DNA of 64,000 bases. It comes from Cheiracanthium punctorium. Its lineage: Eukaryota; Arthropoda; Arachnida; Araneae; Cheiracanthiidae. The notes under the pieces were generated by a model, which had not been told where the DNA came from, ran no database searches, and saw only the letters and a list, made by a program, of their open reading frames with translations. The stretch spans positions 2,790,001 to 2,854,000 of the forward strand of contig JAWZYV010011619.1 in assembly GCA_038373885.1 (NCBI GenBank), given 5' to 3'. Shown here in pieces: positions 23,760-33,519 of this stretch; within the stretch, counting starts at the first letter, position 1, and the number at the start of each line of letters is the position of its first letter. The position numbers and the translations under genes were made by a program.

Positions 23760-24267
23760 CAGGGACTGATTTACGGCGGGGCATTCGGGGCACGTGCCCT
23801 GGGCCCCCGATTTTTAAGGGCCCCCAAAACTTCCTTTTATATTATCAAAATATTTACTAAAATTATCTCTCAAGAGAAAAATTTCTGATTACTTCATTCA
23901 TCAGAAATATTCAAAATTTTTAATTTTATGTAATTTGAAACGCTAAAAATTATGCATTCGATTCAACATTCGATAAATTCGATATTCGCAAATTCGTTCG
24001 GACACCTCAGCATGCTCCTCCTTTTACCTTTTCAAAGGTGTATGACGGCTATAAATACCCATAAAAACATTTCAAAATCGAAAAATTCATATAAGTGGTA
24101 TCTGTCGTGACATTTTACTGATTTGTAAATGTTTACGTATGGCTAACTTAGGAATGATAATTGGTTTTAACTTAATTTAATTAAGTAATATTCTGCGGAA
24201 AATTTTTGTGCAGGGGTCCCCAAAAGTATCTGTGCCCTGGGCCCCAAATTGTGTAGATCGGTCCCTG
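23760..24267. mobile_element. Non-autonomous hAT element inside the minisatellite leader
   Basis: The left tip CAGGGACTGATTTACGG and the complement of the right tip CAGGGACCGATCTACAC are inverted. Subterminal GGGCCCCC-type runs occur at both ends (GCCCTGGGCCCCCG and GTGCCCTGGGCCCC). The flanks are GGAACATC (23753-23760) and GGAACAGC (24268-24275), seven of eight identical, overlapping the first C of the left tip. The related leader copy on the minus strand near 26530 is uninterrupted (CCGGAATAGTAGTTGG), which supports a true insertion here. Confidence 0.85.
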
Positions 24268-24453
24268 GGAACAGCAGTTGGAAACGTCAGTTTAAGAACC
24301 CTTTTCCTGGATTCTAACCCAACTTCCAGACAGAACAAGGGGATGGAACACCACAATTAAAGGGACAGTGGGAAGTTGGGACAGAAAGTTGGATAACGCC
24401 GTAGTTGCAAACAGATGGCGCTACGCACACTGGGTAACGGCGCATCTTCTGCT

Positions 24454-24464
24454 TCTGCGCATCT
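24454..24464. repeat. Left target-site duplication of SINE
   Basis: TCTGCGCATCT occurs exactly here and again at 24751-24761, bracketing the SINE. Confidence 0.9.
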
Positions 24465-24750
24465 AAAAAAAAGTCAAACATTAGTGCAACAGCCCCTCTG
24501 TGGGGCCTAGGCCTGCGCTGACCAACCGCGCCTTCGCGACCATAGGCTCTGGGGTGCGGATGCATATGCCTCGGACAGGTGGTCAGCCTAACGCGAAGCC
24601 CCCAGTGTTTGACCCCAAGCAAGCTTGGTCCTCATTTTATTGACCCACCCAAGGGATGAAAGTCTGAGTCGACCTTGCCCAGCCCGGGATTCAAACCCCG
24701 GACCTATGGGACGGCAGCGCGGTGCGCTAACTATTACACCACTGGGTTTC
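24465..24750 (-). mobile_element. tRNA-derived SINE, family 1
   Basis: On the minus strand the head reads CCAGTGGTGTAATAGTTAGC, a box A-like sequence. About 30 bp further is GGGGTTTGAATCCCGG, a good box B, inside a tRNA-like fold. A tRNA-unrelated body of about 200 bp follows, ending in a T-rich tail. In plus coordinates the tail is AAAAAAAA at 24465-24472. Perfect 11-bp duplications (TCTGCGCATCT) flank it. The internal pol III promoter would drive transcription from the high-coordinate end. The tail being T-rich on the SINE strand differs from the common A tail. It is a SINE rather than a tRNA gene because the 3' half continues into unrelated sequence. Confidence 0.85.
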
Positions 24751-24761
24751 TCTGCGCATCT
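24751..24761. repeat. Right target-site duplication of SINE
   Basis: TCTGCGCATCT, identical to 24454-24464. Confidence 0.9.
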
Positions 24762-25074
24762 CAGGTTGTTTATATTTCTATCGAGGCGAAGTAAATAGAG
24801 ATCGTTGAATTAGCAGAACTTCAAAAAATTAAATACATAAACTTAAGAATGTGATATATAGTAATTACTGGCTTCAGATGTGTTTTAATTACATAATTGT
24901 CTTAGAACACTATTTCGTAATGATTATAGGCAATAGTTTCGAAGCGAAGTGATATTATTATTTGTCAAATGTCAGTTACATTGGCCGTTAGGCCATTAAA
25001 CTCCTAAATATTGTATATGTCTGTTATTATTTTGCCCAAAAGCTGTATTTTAAGAAATGTTAGTAAGTTTAGAA

Positions 25075-25185
25075 GAATGTAGTTTGTGTGAACGCAATAT
25101 TTATAATGATATATATATAGTGTGTAATGATATATATATTTATATATAGTAATAATATATATATTTATAATGATTAATATACAAC
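25075..25185. repeat. (AT)n-rich simple repeat
   Basis: Several ATATATATA blocks are separated by TTTATAATGAT and GTAATGAT, forming a low-complexity stretch. Confidence 0.7.
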
Positions 25186-25645
25186 GGTTTAAGAATACGG
25201 GTATGTAACACCACAAAGAAACAAACACTGGCAGCACACGGTTTAAGAACAAAATAAAAGAATAACAAATGGACACTCAGTGGATTTTAACCCAACCTCA
25301 AGACGGAGCAAGCAACGGTTTATCACGGGGATGGAACACCACAAAGAAACGGACCCTGGCTGCAATCAATGCCAAACAATAGACAGAACCTGCAGTTTAA
25401 AAACACGGATACAGAATAATAATTCGAAACCTACCAGCAGACGAAATCAACGCTTATGAATACTGTGATAGAAAAACACACAAAAAAATTACACTTCCTG
25501 CATTCGAACCCAGCTAACAGAGGAAAACATCAGTTAAAGAACACAGTTAAAGTATAATACTAGACTATGGACATTCCCCCCATTCAAACCCAACCTCCAG
25601 ATGGAACAATGGTATAAGAAAACAGTTAAAGAATAATACTACAAC

Positions 25646-25930
25646 ATGGACATTTCCTGGATTCTAAGTAATTATCATGAATTACCGATGATTCTTACTG
25701 GAGATTTTAATGTTAATTTTCGCTCTCAAGAATCTCAGTCGTTAGTTGATTTTTTAAAAGAAAAATTTGATCTAACTATGAATACTTCTCGACTTCAATC
25801 AACAACGTGTTTCGGTACAACCAGAGATGCTGTATTTTCAAGAAAATTATCAAATTTAGAGAGTTAAAATTATGTTTTACATTATAATTACCACAAACCT
25901 ATAATTTCATACATAAAAAATTATGATGAC
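25646..25930 (+). pseudogene. EEP endonuclease-domain remnant, copy 2 (best preserved)
   Basis: An open frame at 25646-25867 gives MILTGDFNVNFRSQESQSL, then STTCFGTTRDAVFSRKL and a stop after SNLES. GDFN and the STT-x-GTT-x-DAVF block are hallmarks of the C-terminal half of exonuclease-endonuclease-phosphatase nucleases. Here the expected Asp-preceding Ile of TTID reads TTRD. The next 60 bp still align with copy 1 past the stop. The N-terminal half of the domain is absent: the ORF joins minisatellite sequence at about 25660, and its ATG (in AACATGGACATTTCC) is supplied by the minisatellite. It could belong to a Helentron or a LINE. Helentron is preferred because of the palindromic terminus at 26065. 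Confidence 0.65.
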
Positions 25931-26082
25931 ATCCAAGTACCTATTTCCAATGAATAATATGAATATAACATTTATATTATCTTTGTAAAGTACATGAATA
26001 ATAAATATAATTAATGATATTTATTTTAAGTTTAATCATTTCAGTGATATGTGTCGTAAACGTCAAAGAAGTTTTACTTCAA

Positions 26083-26410
26083 CCGCGCTTAAAGATTACA
26101 CGCATATACTTTTTCTGCAGAAATATATTTTAGTATTTTGCCTCTTTTGAACGTTTTATAGAATTTATTTTTTAACGTACCCATAGCCCAGAGGTAGTGC
26201 TTTGTTCTTGTTCATTTTGTTTATAATTGCATTTATGTATGTGTACAAATGTTTTGATAAGGTGTTTAGATAAGTCTATTGCACTTTTGGGGTTTATTTT
26301 TTCTTATGTAACTACGTATATTTATGCTATGTTTGGCGAGAAAGCAAAGTCGCCAAGGTTAGACGTTGGCGACAAAAAAAAGTCGCCAACCCAGCCTGCC
26401 CCGCTTACGG
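26083..26410. other. No gene; short direct-repeat block
   Basis: At 26334-26393 the words TTGGCGAGAAAGCAAAGTCG, GTTGGCGAC and AAGTCGCCAAC form small inverted repeats. Similar GTTGGCGA words occur in the hAT MITE at 37755-37916. No ORF is supported. Confidence 0.4.
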
Positions 26411-26414
26411 TATT

Positions 26415-26950
26415 ATTCCCCCTTTAATTGTGGTGTCCCATCTCCTTGTTCTTAAACCGTTGTTCTATCTTGAAGTTGGGTTAGAATCCAGGAAAAGTGT
26501 TCTTAAACTGACGTTTCCAACTACTATTCCGGTGCAGTTGCAGACAGGTTCCTTTTCTTTGTGCTTTTCCACAACAATGTATACTATTCATCTAAAAATA
26601 AGGATTATCGAGAACCTCCTGTAAGGTTGGGATTACATGTAAAATATTACGTTGGATGTACCTTCAAAACGCTTATTGATATATAAATAAAGATTGATGT
26701 CTCAAAGATACGGCTCTTGACTGTTTTTCTCGCCGTTTCTTTCCCTAACAGGTTCCCCGTATTTTTACACGATGAAGTCGTCGAAAGCAGCGAGCGGTCG
26801 AAAATGTAGGATTTTCTGTGGTTCTTCTTTTTCAGGCGCGCTTGGCGTGCAGTATATGACTTATACGTCACTTCCTTTAATGAGCGTTACTTCCGTCAGA
26901 AAAAATATCTGAGTTACTCCCTAGTCGCGACTAAAGAAGTTTTACTTCAA
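26415..26950 (-). mobile_element. Helentron-like 5' end, copy 3, inverted
   Basis: The minus strand repeats the leader of copy 2 almost without gaps: TTGAAGTAAAACTTCTTTA tip (26950-26932), CTGACGGAAGTAACGCTC, GAGACATCAATCTTTAT, GGAGGTTCTCGATAATCC and the minisatellite up to TTAAAGGGGG at 26416. It lacks the hAT MITE found in copy 2. With copy 2 it forms an inverted pair of about 550 bp around 23367-26950. The internal coding part is missing. Confidence 0.7.
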
Positions 26951-26989
26951 AAAGGATTCGTCAGCACGGAGATACAAAATTAATTCGAC

Positions 26990-27140
26990 CACCCATTCTA
27001 ACAAGTTCGAACAGCAAAAAGTTCGAACACCACCACAAGTATCTAATTGATGGAGAATATCTAATTGAGTCCAACCACAAAGTGATACCACAAGTATCCC
27101 AATTTGATACCACAAGTATCTAATTGATTAGAATTCGTCA
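26990..27140. repeat. Short irregular tandem repeats
   Basis: CACAAGTATCTAATTGAT, GATACCACAAGTATC and AGTTCGAACA words alternate over about 140 bp, giving a local degenerate minisatellite. ATTCGTCAGC occurs on both sides (about 26955 and 27131), which may mark an old insertion. Confidence 0.55.
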
Positions 27141-27669
27141 GCGTTTGCTACTCCTCGGCATGCTAGCAAGCGAGCTTCTTTGCGCAGAAATCTTTTGATG
27201 AAATGCTATACTGCCTGCAACTAAAATGGGTTTGATCAGCAGACACCAGCACGTCGTTTGTTACGTTTTTAGAGTTGAAATTTACATTAAGTTACAAAGG
27301 GTAGGCTACAATATTGATAAACTTTGCATTTCCACATAGAAACATTACAAAAAAAGATTAATCTATCTAAATGTCAAACGTGATTTCTTCGAAAGCAATT
27401 AGTTATCGTGTCCCATCTCAGTAGATAAGAATCTTAAAAGCAACTTAGCCATTTGGGAAAGATTAAACATTGCATTTATACTCACTCTTCATATTTTTAC
27501 TGCAAATGTAGTTTATCAGGTAAACCCTTTATAAGGCCGTGGGAAGTATACATCCCATCAACTTCATTAATTTCTTAAATTTCGATGGGGAACTATTTTA
27601 CCAACTATGATTTGTGCTGCCATCTGCTGATAACTCCTGAATAAAAAACAAAGGGCTTTGTTTACATAA

Positions 27670-27734
27670 ATGTGGGTAACAGTGACGGTTCTGTCCCACC
27701 GCCACGAGATGAGACTTGACTCCTCTTCTCCCAG
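27670..27734 (+). CDS. Candidate first coding exon, splice donor only
   Basis: An ATG at 27670 opens 21 codons (MWVTVTVLSHRHEMRLDSSS...) that run in frame into a consensus splice donor CCCAG^GTAAGAG at 27734/27735. The surroundings (27590-27850) are less AT-rich than their neighbours. No downstream acceptor or known protein is recognised, and an overlapping antisense frame is also open, so coding status is uncertain. Confidence 0.15.
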
Positions 27735-28109
27735 GTAAGAGTCCGTTTTACAGCTTGGTCCACAGCGTGGACAAAATCCCTCAAGGGTTGCATGTGGAGA
27801 ATGGTAAAAAATTCGGTGCGCAAGTTCCTCGTGATAATTACCAAACACCAGGAAATAGAATCGCCGTATAATTTGCTTAACACCATATCACCATAAACAA
27901 CCCCCCCCCCCCAAAAAAAAAAGGTCTTAAAAATTAAATTAATTTTATATAATAAACTGGAAGAATTTCTTCCAATGAATCAATCTCAATTCCAGAAATA
28001 GTTAAACATATCACTAAAAAAATCTGGAGTGACTCCACTCGACTTTCCGAACACTTACGATTAAGATCACTACCAAGCATTTAAATAAATTTTAATCGAT
28101 GAATAATTC

Positions 28110-28860
28110 AAACATATATACCAAATTGAAACTCAATCGAATGCACCGTTTAAACGCTTGCGCACTTTCAAGAATTTCTCCCCATATGCCATTATGCCAT
28201 AATATAAAAGAAAGTTTTGTCGTAGCCCTGTAGGAGAACTATAAGTCCTATACACACCAAAACAATACCGGTCTTAGGATGGTGGTTTATAACATGTATA
28301 CCCAATTTGAGCTCAATCGAATGTATCGTTTAAACGCTAGCGCACTTTCAAGAATTTCCCCCGATAGGCCATAATGTAAAAGAAATCTTTGTCGTAGCCC
28401 TGTAGAAAAACTATAAGTCCTATGCACACCAAAATCAATAACGGTCTTGCGACGGTGGTTTATAACATATATACCTAATTTGAGCTCAATAGAATTTACT
28501 GTTTAAACCCTAGCGCACTTTCAAGAGATTCCCCCCATAGGCCATAATGTAAAAGAAATCTTTGTCGTAGCCCTGTAGAAAAACTATAAGTCCTATGCAC
28601 ACGAAAATCAATACCGGTCTTGCAACGGTGGTTTATAACATTTATACCCAATTTGAGCTCAATCGAATCTACCGTTTAAACGCTAGCGCACTTTCAAGAA
28701 ATTCCCCCCATAGGCCATAATGTAAAAGAAATCTTTGTCGTAGCCCTGTTGAAAAACTATAAGTCCTATACACACCAAAATCAATACCGGTCTTGCGACG
28801 GTGGTTTATGACATATATATCCAATTTGAGCTCAATCGAATGCTCCGTTCAGGAGCTATC
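28110..28860. repeat. Tandem array, unit about 172-173 bp, roughly 4.3 copies
   Basis: GTCGTAGCCCTG starts at 28219, 28391, 28564 and 28737, a period of 172-173 bp. The unit also carries ATAAGTCCTATGCACACC, GGTGGTTTATAACAT, CAATTTGAGCTCAATCGAAT, CGTTTAAACGCTAGCGCACT and a C5-6 run in TTTCAAGAATTCCCCCCATA. The first and last copies are partial and more diverged. The array ends in CTCCGTTCAGGAGCTATCG and a CA run. The near-exact period and the conserved palindrome GTTTAAAC mark a young satellite or minisatellite. No frame stays open over a whole unit. Confidence 0.9.
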
Positions 28861-28865
28861 GTGTT

Positions 28866-28869
28866 CACT

Positions 28870-28897
<28 letters not shown>
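28866..28897. repeat. (CA)n microsatellite
   Basis: About 16 CA units directly after the 173-bp array. Confidence 0.95.
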
Positions 28898-28901
<4 letters not shown>

Positions 28902-30538
28902 TACATCTCGTAAAAATAGCATAAATGGATTCAGAAGCCCTCAAAACGTGTAAAAACACCAAAATCTCGAAGTCGAATTTTTTCATGATTACAATACTTT
29001 CCTTACATGGTACATGTTCGGAAAGTAAAAAGACCCTATTAGGGCTATTGGCCATTACCAGTTCTCAAGGGATAATCAAGATTACTCGCCAGCAGACACA
29101 GCTTTTTTTTTTGGTTTGTTTATTCTTTGAAAGTATTAATATGTGCATATGTCGGTCGGCATTTGTTCCGTAGCAAAAACAGCTCAATTTCGGGTCGAGA
29201 TAAAATTCTAATTTGAAATGTTCTTATTAAAGAACATATTCATATGTTCAGTGCTCGCTGAAATTTTATGGGCGATTACTACTGAGAATCAGGAAGGCAA
29301 TTTTTTTCCTTCAAATTAAATTTAAAAAGAATTACTAAGATGTACCCTATTGAAAAATACCTCGCTGTTAAATAATAAAAAATAGATAATATATTTTAAA
29401 AAAACATTCAATTTTATCAAATTTTTCTAATGCTCAGAAAAGCTTTTTTTAATCAGAACAGTTAACATTTTAAGTAAATACTGTTTTTTTAGGAATAGTT
29501 TCTTTCATAATCATATTTTCAACTTTCCAATCAATGTTAATGAACTGAAAAATTGACATCAATCGACCTGTGAAAAAAAGTCGTGACATATTTTAAAAGT
29601 TTATTTGTATTCCAATGCTTATTAGTTGAAAATATTTTAAACATGTAATTTTTTTTAATCTGAAAACGTTACTTTTCAGAAAAAGCATTTTTACGTTCAC
29701 TTTCCAAAAGATAATTATCATCGAAAACAGTTCAAATAATTTTCAGCTCAAGTGAATTTACTTTAAATACATCTGACGTTAAAAGAGCAGTTTTTAACAA
29801 TTATCTATCATTACAGAATGAAATAGAGAATTAATATTTTTTTTTTCGTTTTTGCAGACATGATAAATGACAAGAAAAATAAGTCCCATTTCTACTTGGT
29901 TAAGCAGTTAGATATAATTTGTAAATTAAATAAATAGTAAATCAAAACACTTCTTTTCGTTTTATAATAAAGTTACTCTTAAAAGGTTTCATTAACTTTC
30001 TTCAAAAAAAGTCTGCGAAAGAAAACACTATTGAGTAATGAAGATTTTCACAAAAAATGTTTGTGTCGAGTTCCTTTTGTGAGAGTTAGTAGTTGGGAAA
30101 ATGCATTTAAAGGAAGAAAAGAATACTGATTGTGAAAGAAATAAAAACAAATACACACGAAAAGGTGAGAAAATACGTAAACTTATTAACTTTTCTATGT
30201 ATTTAAAACTATTAGAGTGAATTAACGATTTCTAACTCTACTTTTAGTTTTGAGTTAAGTGAAGTGTTATTTTATAACTTGCTTAAAGTAGTTTCTTTCA
30301 TAAATATGAATTCGAATTTTCACATGATTCATTAAAAACATAACAGCGACAGCATCATTTTATAGGTTTTTCATATAAAGTTTAACTTTTAGCATTCATA
30401 CTAAGGCAAACAGACCCCGTGTAGCTTTACTTTAACCACAAACAAACAAACAATAAACTTTAACAATAAGTATAAATTACCTCTACAGTAAAGCTTCGGC
30501 TATTAGAAAAATATGGCACCGAAAAAATATCTTAAACA
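28898..30538. other. AT-rich sequence, no gene seen
   Basis: The overlapping frames at 28925-29173 and 29055-28849 shadow each other around the CA run. No other structure was recognised. Confidence 0.45.
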
Positions 30539-30599
30539 GTTGTGAATTGTTACTTTAGGAACGTTTTTTGAAAACGTTCCTAAAAGAGCAATTCACAAG
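30539..30599. repeat. Near-perfect palindrome of about 60 bp
   Basis: TTGTGAATTG..CTTTAGGAACGTTTT pairs with AAAACGTTCCTAAAAGAGCAATTCACAA around a TTG centre. It would make a hairpin with a stem of about 27 bp. No flanking duplication was recognised. It may be a minimal MITE. Confidence 0.75.
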
Positions 30600-31610
30600 T
30601 TGAAAGCTGCTTACAGCTTTATTTTTTTTGTTACCTATAAGGATGGTGAGTACGGTTCCTAAGTTTGTTTGTGTAGTTGATTTCGTGTAAAACGTCATTA
30701 ACTCACTCGCTCTAATATTTTCAACAACGTGGATCAAAACAAAGAAGCAACGTTTTAAATCTTCTATGTTGCGTCTTTGCGATAATGGAATCAAACGGGA
30801 ATCAAAGTGATGGGTATGTGAACATCCTTTAGCAGGTGGTTTGAGGATAAAAGTTTTGGGCAAGTTAGGCAACTTCTAGAAATTTGATAGTTTCGTAGTG
30901 CTTTATTTATTGTCATACGGGTAACATATTTTGGGCTATATATATTTTCATATTGTGGAAAATGTAGAAACATTCTGCAACACCACGGATTCGGGATCCA
31001 TTCCCGTCATGAGTATATAAAGTATCTAGTACTTCCGTACTAGTAGTGGTCAACGCCAATAAACGGCTAGTGACCGTCTTTAGAAAAAAAATGTGAAAAC
31101 CACAAGTGTATCCTAAAAAGAAGTTAAATTTTACATGGAAATTATAGTGATACTTCATTATATTTTTCAACATGATTTCTACCTATAGAAGTGCACTTAC
31201 TTATCATTTAATCCCATTTCCTTCCTCAGTTCATCTTCACAGAGATCAATCGTCTGCTGTGTCAGAAATCAGCTATTTTGCTGACACAGAAAATGAATCT
31301 TTAATATACGGACAAATGGTTACCATTGTGCGGTAATTCCGGGGAATTCTAGACTAATCGTAGATGATAAATGAGCCCAATGCCGTGTTGTACTGTCGTC
31401 TGGAAACATATCCATCAACTGCAAGTTCAGGAGCACTTAAAGAAAACACTTAGAAAATAGACGCATTCTATGCTATTTTGATAGATATACATCACAAGGT
31501 GTTTAGAAGCGTTTTCAATTGATTAGTAAATTTTAGAGAATAATAAATATTCTCTAAAACATTTGCTTTTACTTAAAGCTTTGTTAATATCGAAAAGTTT
31601 TACAAGATAA
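30600..31610. other. No gene seen
   Basis: The open frames at 30872-30555 and 31173-30913 on the minus strand are short, run into the palindrome or lack splice context, and show no recognised domain. Confidence 0.4.
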
Positions 31611-31619
31611 CAATTAACT
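31611..31619. repeat. Left target-site duplication of second SINE
   Basis: CAATTAACT, identical to 31854-31862. Confidence 0.8.
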
Positions 31620-31853
31620 ATTTTTTTTTGTTAACGGGTGGGCACTTTGCCAAATTGGCATTTGTCCACTACAGCTGCCCAAAGGTGTTCCGGCCATGTT
31701 ATTATGGGGGCACCAAGTGGGCGGCCAGCGTTACCCCCTATGAAGGGACGGACAAGTTAACATCCATGCTGAAGCCGGGATTCGAACCCGGACACACACA
31801 CACACACAATCGTGCTAGAATACTTCTTAAGTTCCTACACCACCTGGATTGCC
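31620..31853 (-). mobile_element. tRNA-derived SINE, family 2
   Basis: The minus strand starts GGGCAATCCAGGTGGTGTAG (box A-like GGTGGTGTAGGAACTTAAG). After a variable (GT)n stretch it has CCGGGTTCGAATCCCGG, a perfect box B. The body of about 150 bp is unrelated to SINE family 1 and ends in a T9 run (in minus reading, a run of A at the far end). Exact 9-bp duplications CAATTAACT flank it. The (CA)8 between the boxes lengthens the A-B spacing and would probably weaken pol III initiation. Confidence 0.8.
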
Positions 31854-31862
31854 CAATTAACT
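31854..31862. repeat. Right target-site duplication of second SINE
   Basis: CAATTAACT, identical to 31611-31619. Confidence 0.8.
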
Positions 31863-32834
31863 TTGCCAGCTTAAAAGCATAATGATTTTAAATGAAATAT
31901 TATTTTGAAAGCGCTTTACTTAAGAGAACTTACAACCACGTTACATATTTTAATTGCATTATTTCAGTACGTAATTTGTAAATATGTGGGTAATTCTATA
32001 ACCGAGATTTACTTGGAGCAAACTGATGTATGTTACATAATCAAAACTTTCAGTTTCACTTGATATAGAATAAAAAGAGGAACTATGTTGCTATACTACT
32101 GAAATAAAAATTTCGGGTTTTTTTCTTTGCTTGGATACATAGTACTTGCGTGCCATCAGTAAGATACATAAAAGAAATGCAAAAATTACTATTTATGTGT
32201 TTTGATCTTAAAGAAAAAAAATCTGTCAAGGAAAAGCTTTGATCAAACACAGATGTTATCTGTTTCCTGCTGGAACGAAAGACTAGAACTCTTTACATCT
32301 GACAGTCAATTTTTGTGAGAAATAAAGTTTTCATTCGATATAGTTTTTTTTCGAGAAATGTGACTTTCTGAGTCTCATATAAGATTTATTACTAGCAGTT
32401 TGAAAATAAAGTTAGTGTTAAAATTTTCTTCGTGTTTTAGGGCTACTTAAATCTTATATCTGTAGAAGATTGTACTTTTTACCTTGTAATTTTATTGAAG
32501 TTTAAATAAAATATATTTAAATTATAATAATTAGTAAGTTTTAATGTAATCTTACATTCCTGGGATTTTTATCTAAAAAGAGTACATTAGTTAAAAAAAG
32601 AGTACATAAGTTAAAAAATATACATATTGTGAATAAACTGATATGGGTGAGTAATTAAAAAAAAACACTTCTTTGAAGCTTTTCCTTACATTTGTTTATT
32701 TTTATGTACCCATGGATATTACAATATCTTTTTGAAAGCGTACAAAAAGAATATTGGTATTTATTTTCAATAAATTTATATAAATGATTTTTCCTTAAAA
32801 CAAACTTTTAGTTATTTTTGTGCAAAATAAATTT
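31863..32834. other. AT-rich sequence, no gene seen
   Basis: A small direct repeat AAAAAGAGTACAT(T/A)AGTTAAAAA lies at 32575-32617. Nothing else is supportable. Confidence 0.5.
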
Positions 32835-33431
32835 AACACTGATGCGTTATAGTTTGAAACTTGTTTAAGTGTGGGAGACAATTTCAAACATTTTTGGACA
32901 ATTACAACCTTATTTGTGAGGTAAAACAGAAATGGATAGGATCGATGTTGCTTAATCCCGTGATAATTTTATTCATGAAAAAAAAAAAAAAAACGTAATA
33001 TAATTCAAATTTTTTACATTATCATTTTCCATACGGCAAATGGAAACGACTTCATGCAAACATGAACACGTAAAACCAAGTTTCCAGAAAAATTCTACAA
33101 AGACCGATGAATCAAAACAAATCATAACAGAAGAAATATTGTCAATAACATCAACAATTTTGCGAAGTGTTTCAAAAAAAACTTTGTCCGACATGTTCAT
33201 GTTTGCATTTAAAATGGTGGCGAAAATTTTGAACATTTGCTGTAAGGAATGATAATGTAAAAAAATTTGAAATAAATTATGTTTTTCAAAAGTAAAATTA
33301 TCACAGGATTAAGTAACATTGTGCGCCTGCATTCCTGCTTTACCTCACAAAAAAGTTGCAATGGACCAACAGTGTCGGAAATTGTCTCCCAAACTTAAAC
33401 AAGGTTCAAAATATTATAATTCAGAGTTAGA
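32835..33431. repeat. Foldback element, arms of about 280 bp, centre near 33131
   Basis: The two halves are imperfect reverse complements. TTGTTTAAGTGTGGGAGACA at about 32862 pairs with TGTCTCCCAAACTTAAACAA at about 33385. GCTTAATCCCGTGATAATTT pairs with AAATTATCACAGGATTAAGT. TTTACATTATCATT pairs with AATGATAATGTAAA. GCAAACATGAACA pairs with TGTTCATGTTTGC near the centre. The opposed open frames at 33040-33252 (plus) and 33236-32973 (minus) read the same DNA and have no known domain. A poly-A of 16 interrupts the left arm. Confidence 0.75.
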
Positions 33432-33519
33432 ATCGTTTTCACATCCGCCAGATTTAAGGGTAATATGAAAAACCTTTGGGTACTCTTTTAAATTAGGTAC
33501 TCTTATATATATATATATA

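Larger units (their letters stand above)
23367..26082 (+). mobile_element. Helentron-like element copy 2, with nested hAT MITE and SINE
   Basis: The 5' end carries AAGTAAAACTTCTTTA (23369-23384). The 3' end carries the inverted form TAAAGAAGTTTTACTTCAA, seen as AAAGAAGTTTTACTTCAA at 26065-26082. Between them are the shared leader (23390-23660), minisatellite (about 23700-24360 and 25175-25650) and an EEP-domain ORF (25646-25930). The interior is expanded by a hAT MITE (23760-24267), a SINE (24465-24750) and AT-rich filler. The palindromic tips and EEP content fit a Helentron (Helitron2) derivative. This is inference because no Rep/helicase survives. Confidence 0.5.

Noticed and set aside
24465..24750. 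A tRNA gene (box A, box B and GGGTTTGAATCCC-like arm)
   Set aside because: The tRNA-like head is followed by an unrelated body and the whole is bracketed by target duplications, so it is a SINE. The same applies to 31620-31853.
28110..28860. Regular repeats that could suggest a CRISPR array
   Set aside because: The unit is about 173 bp and is conserved throughout, without short constant repeats and variable spacers, and the DNA is eukaryotic.
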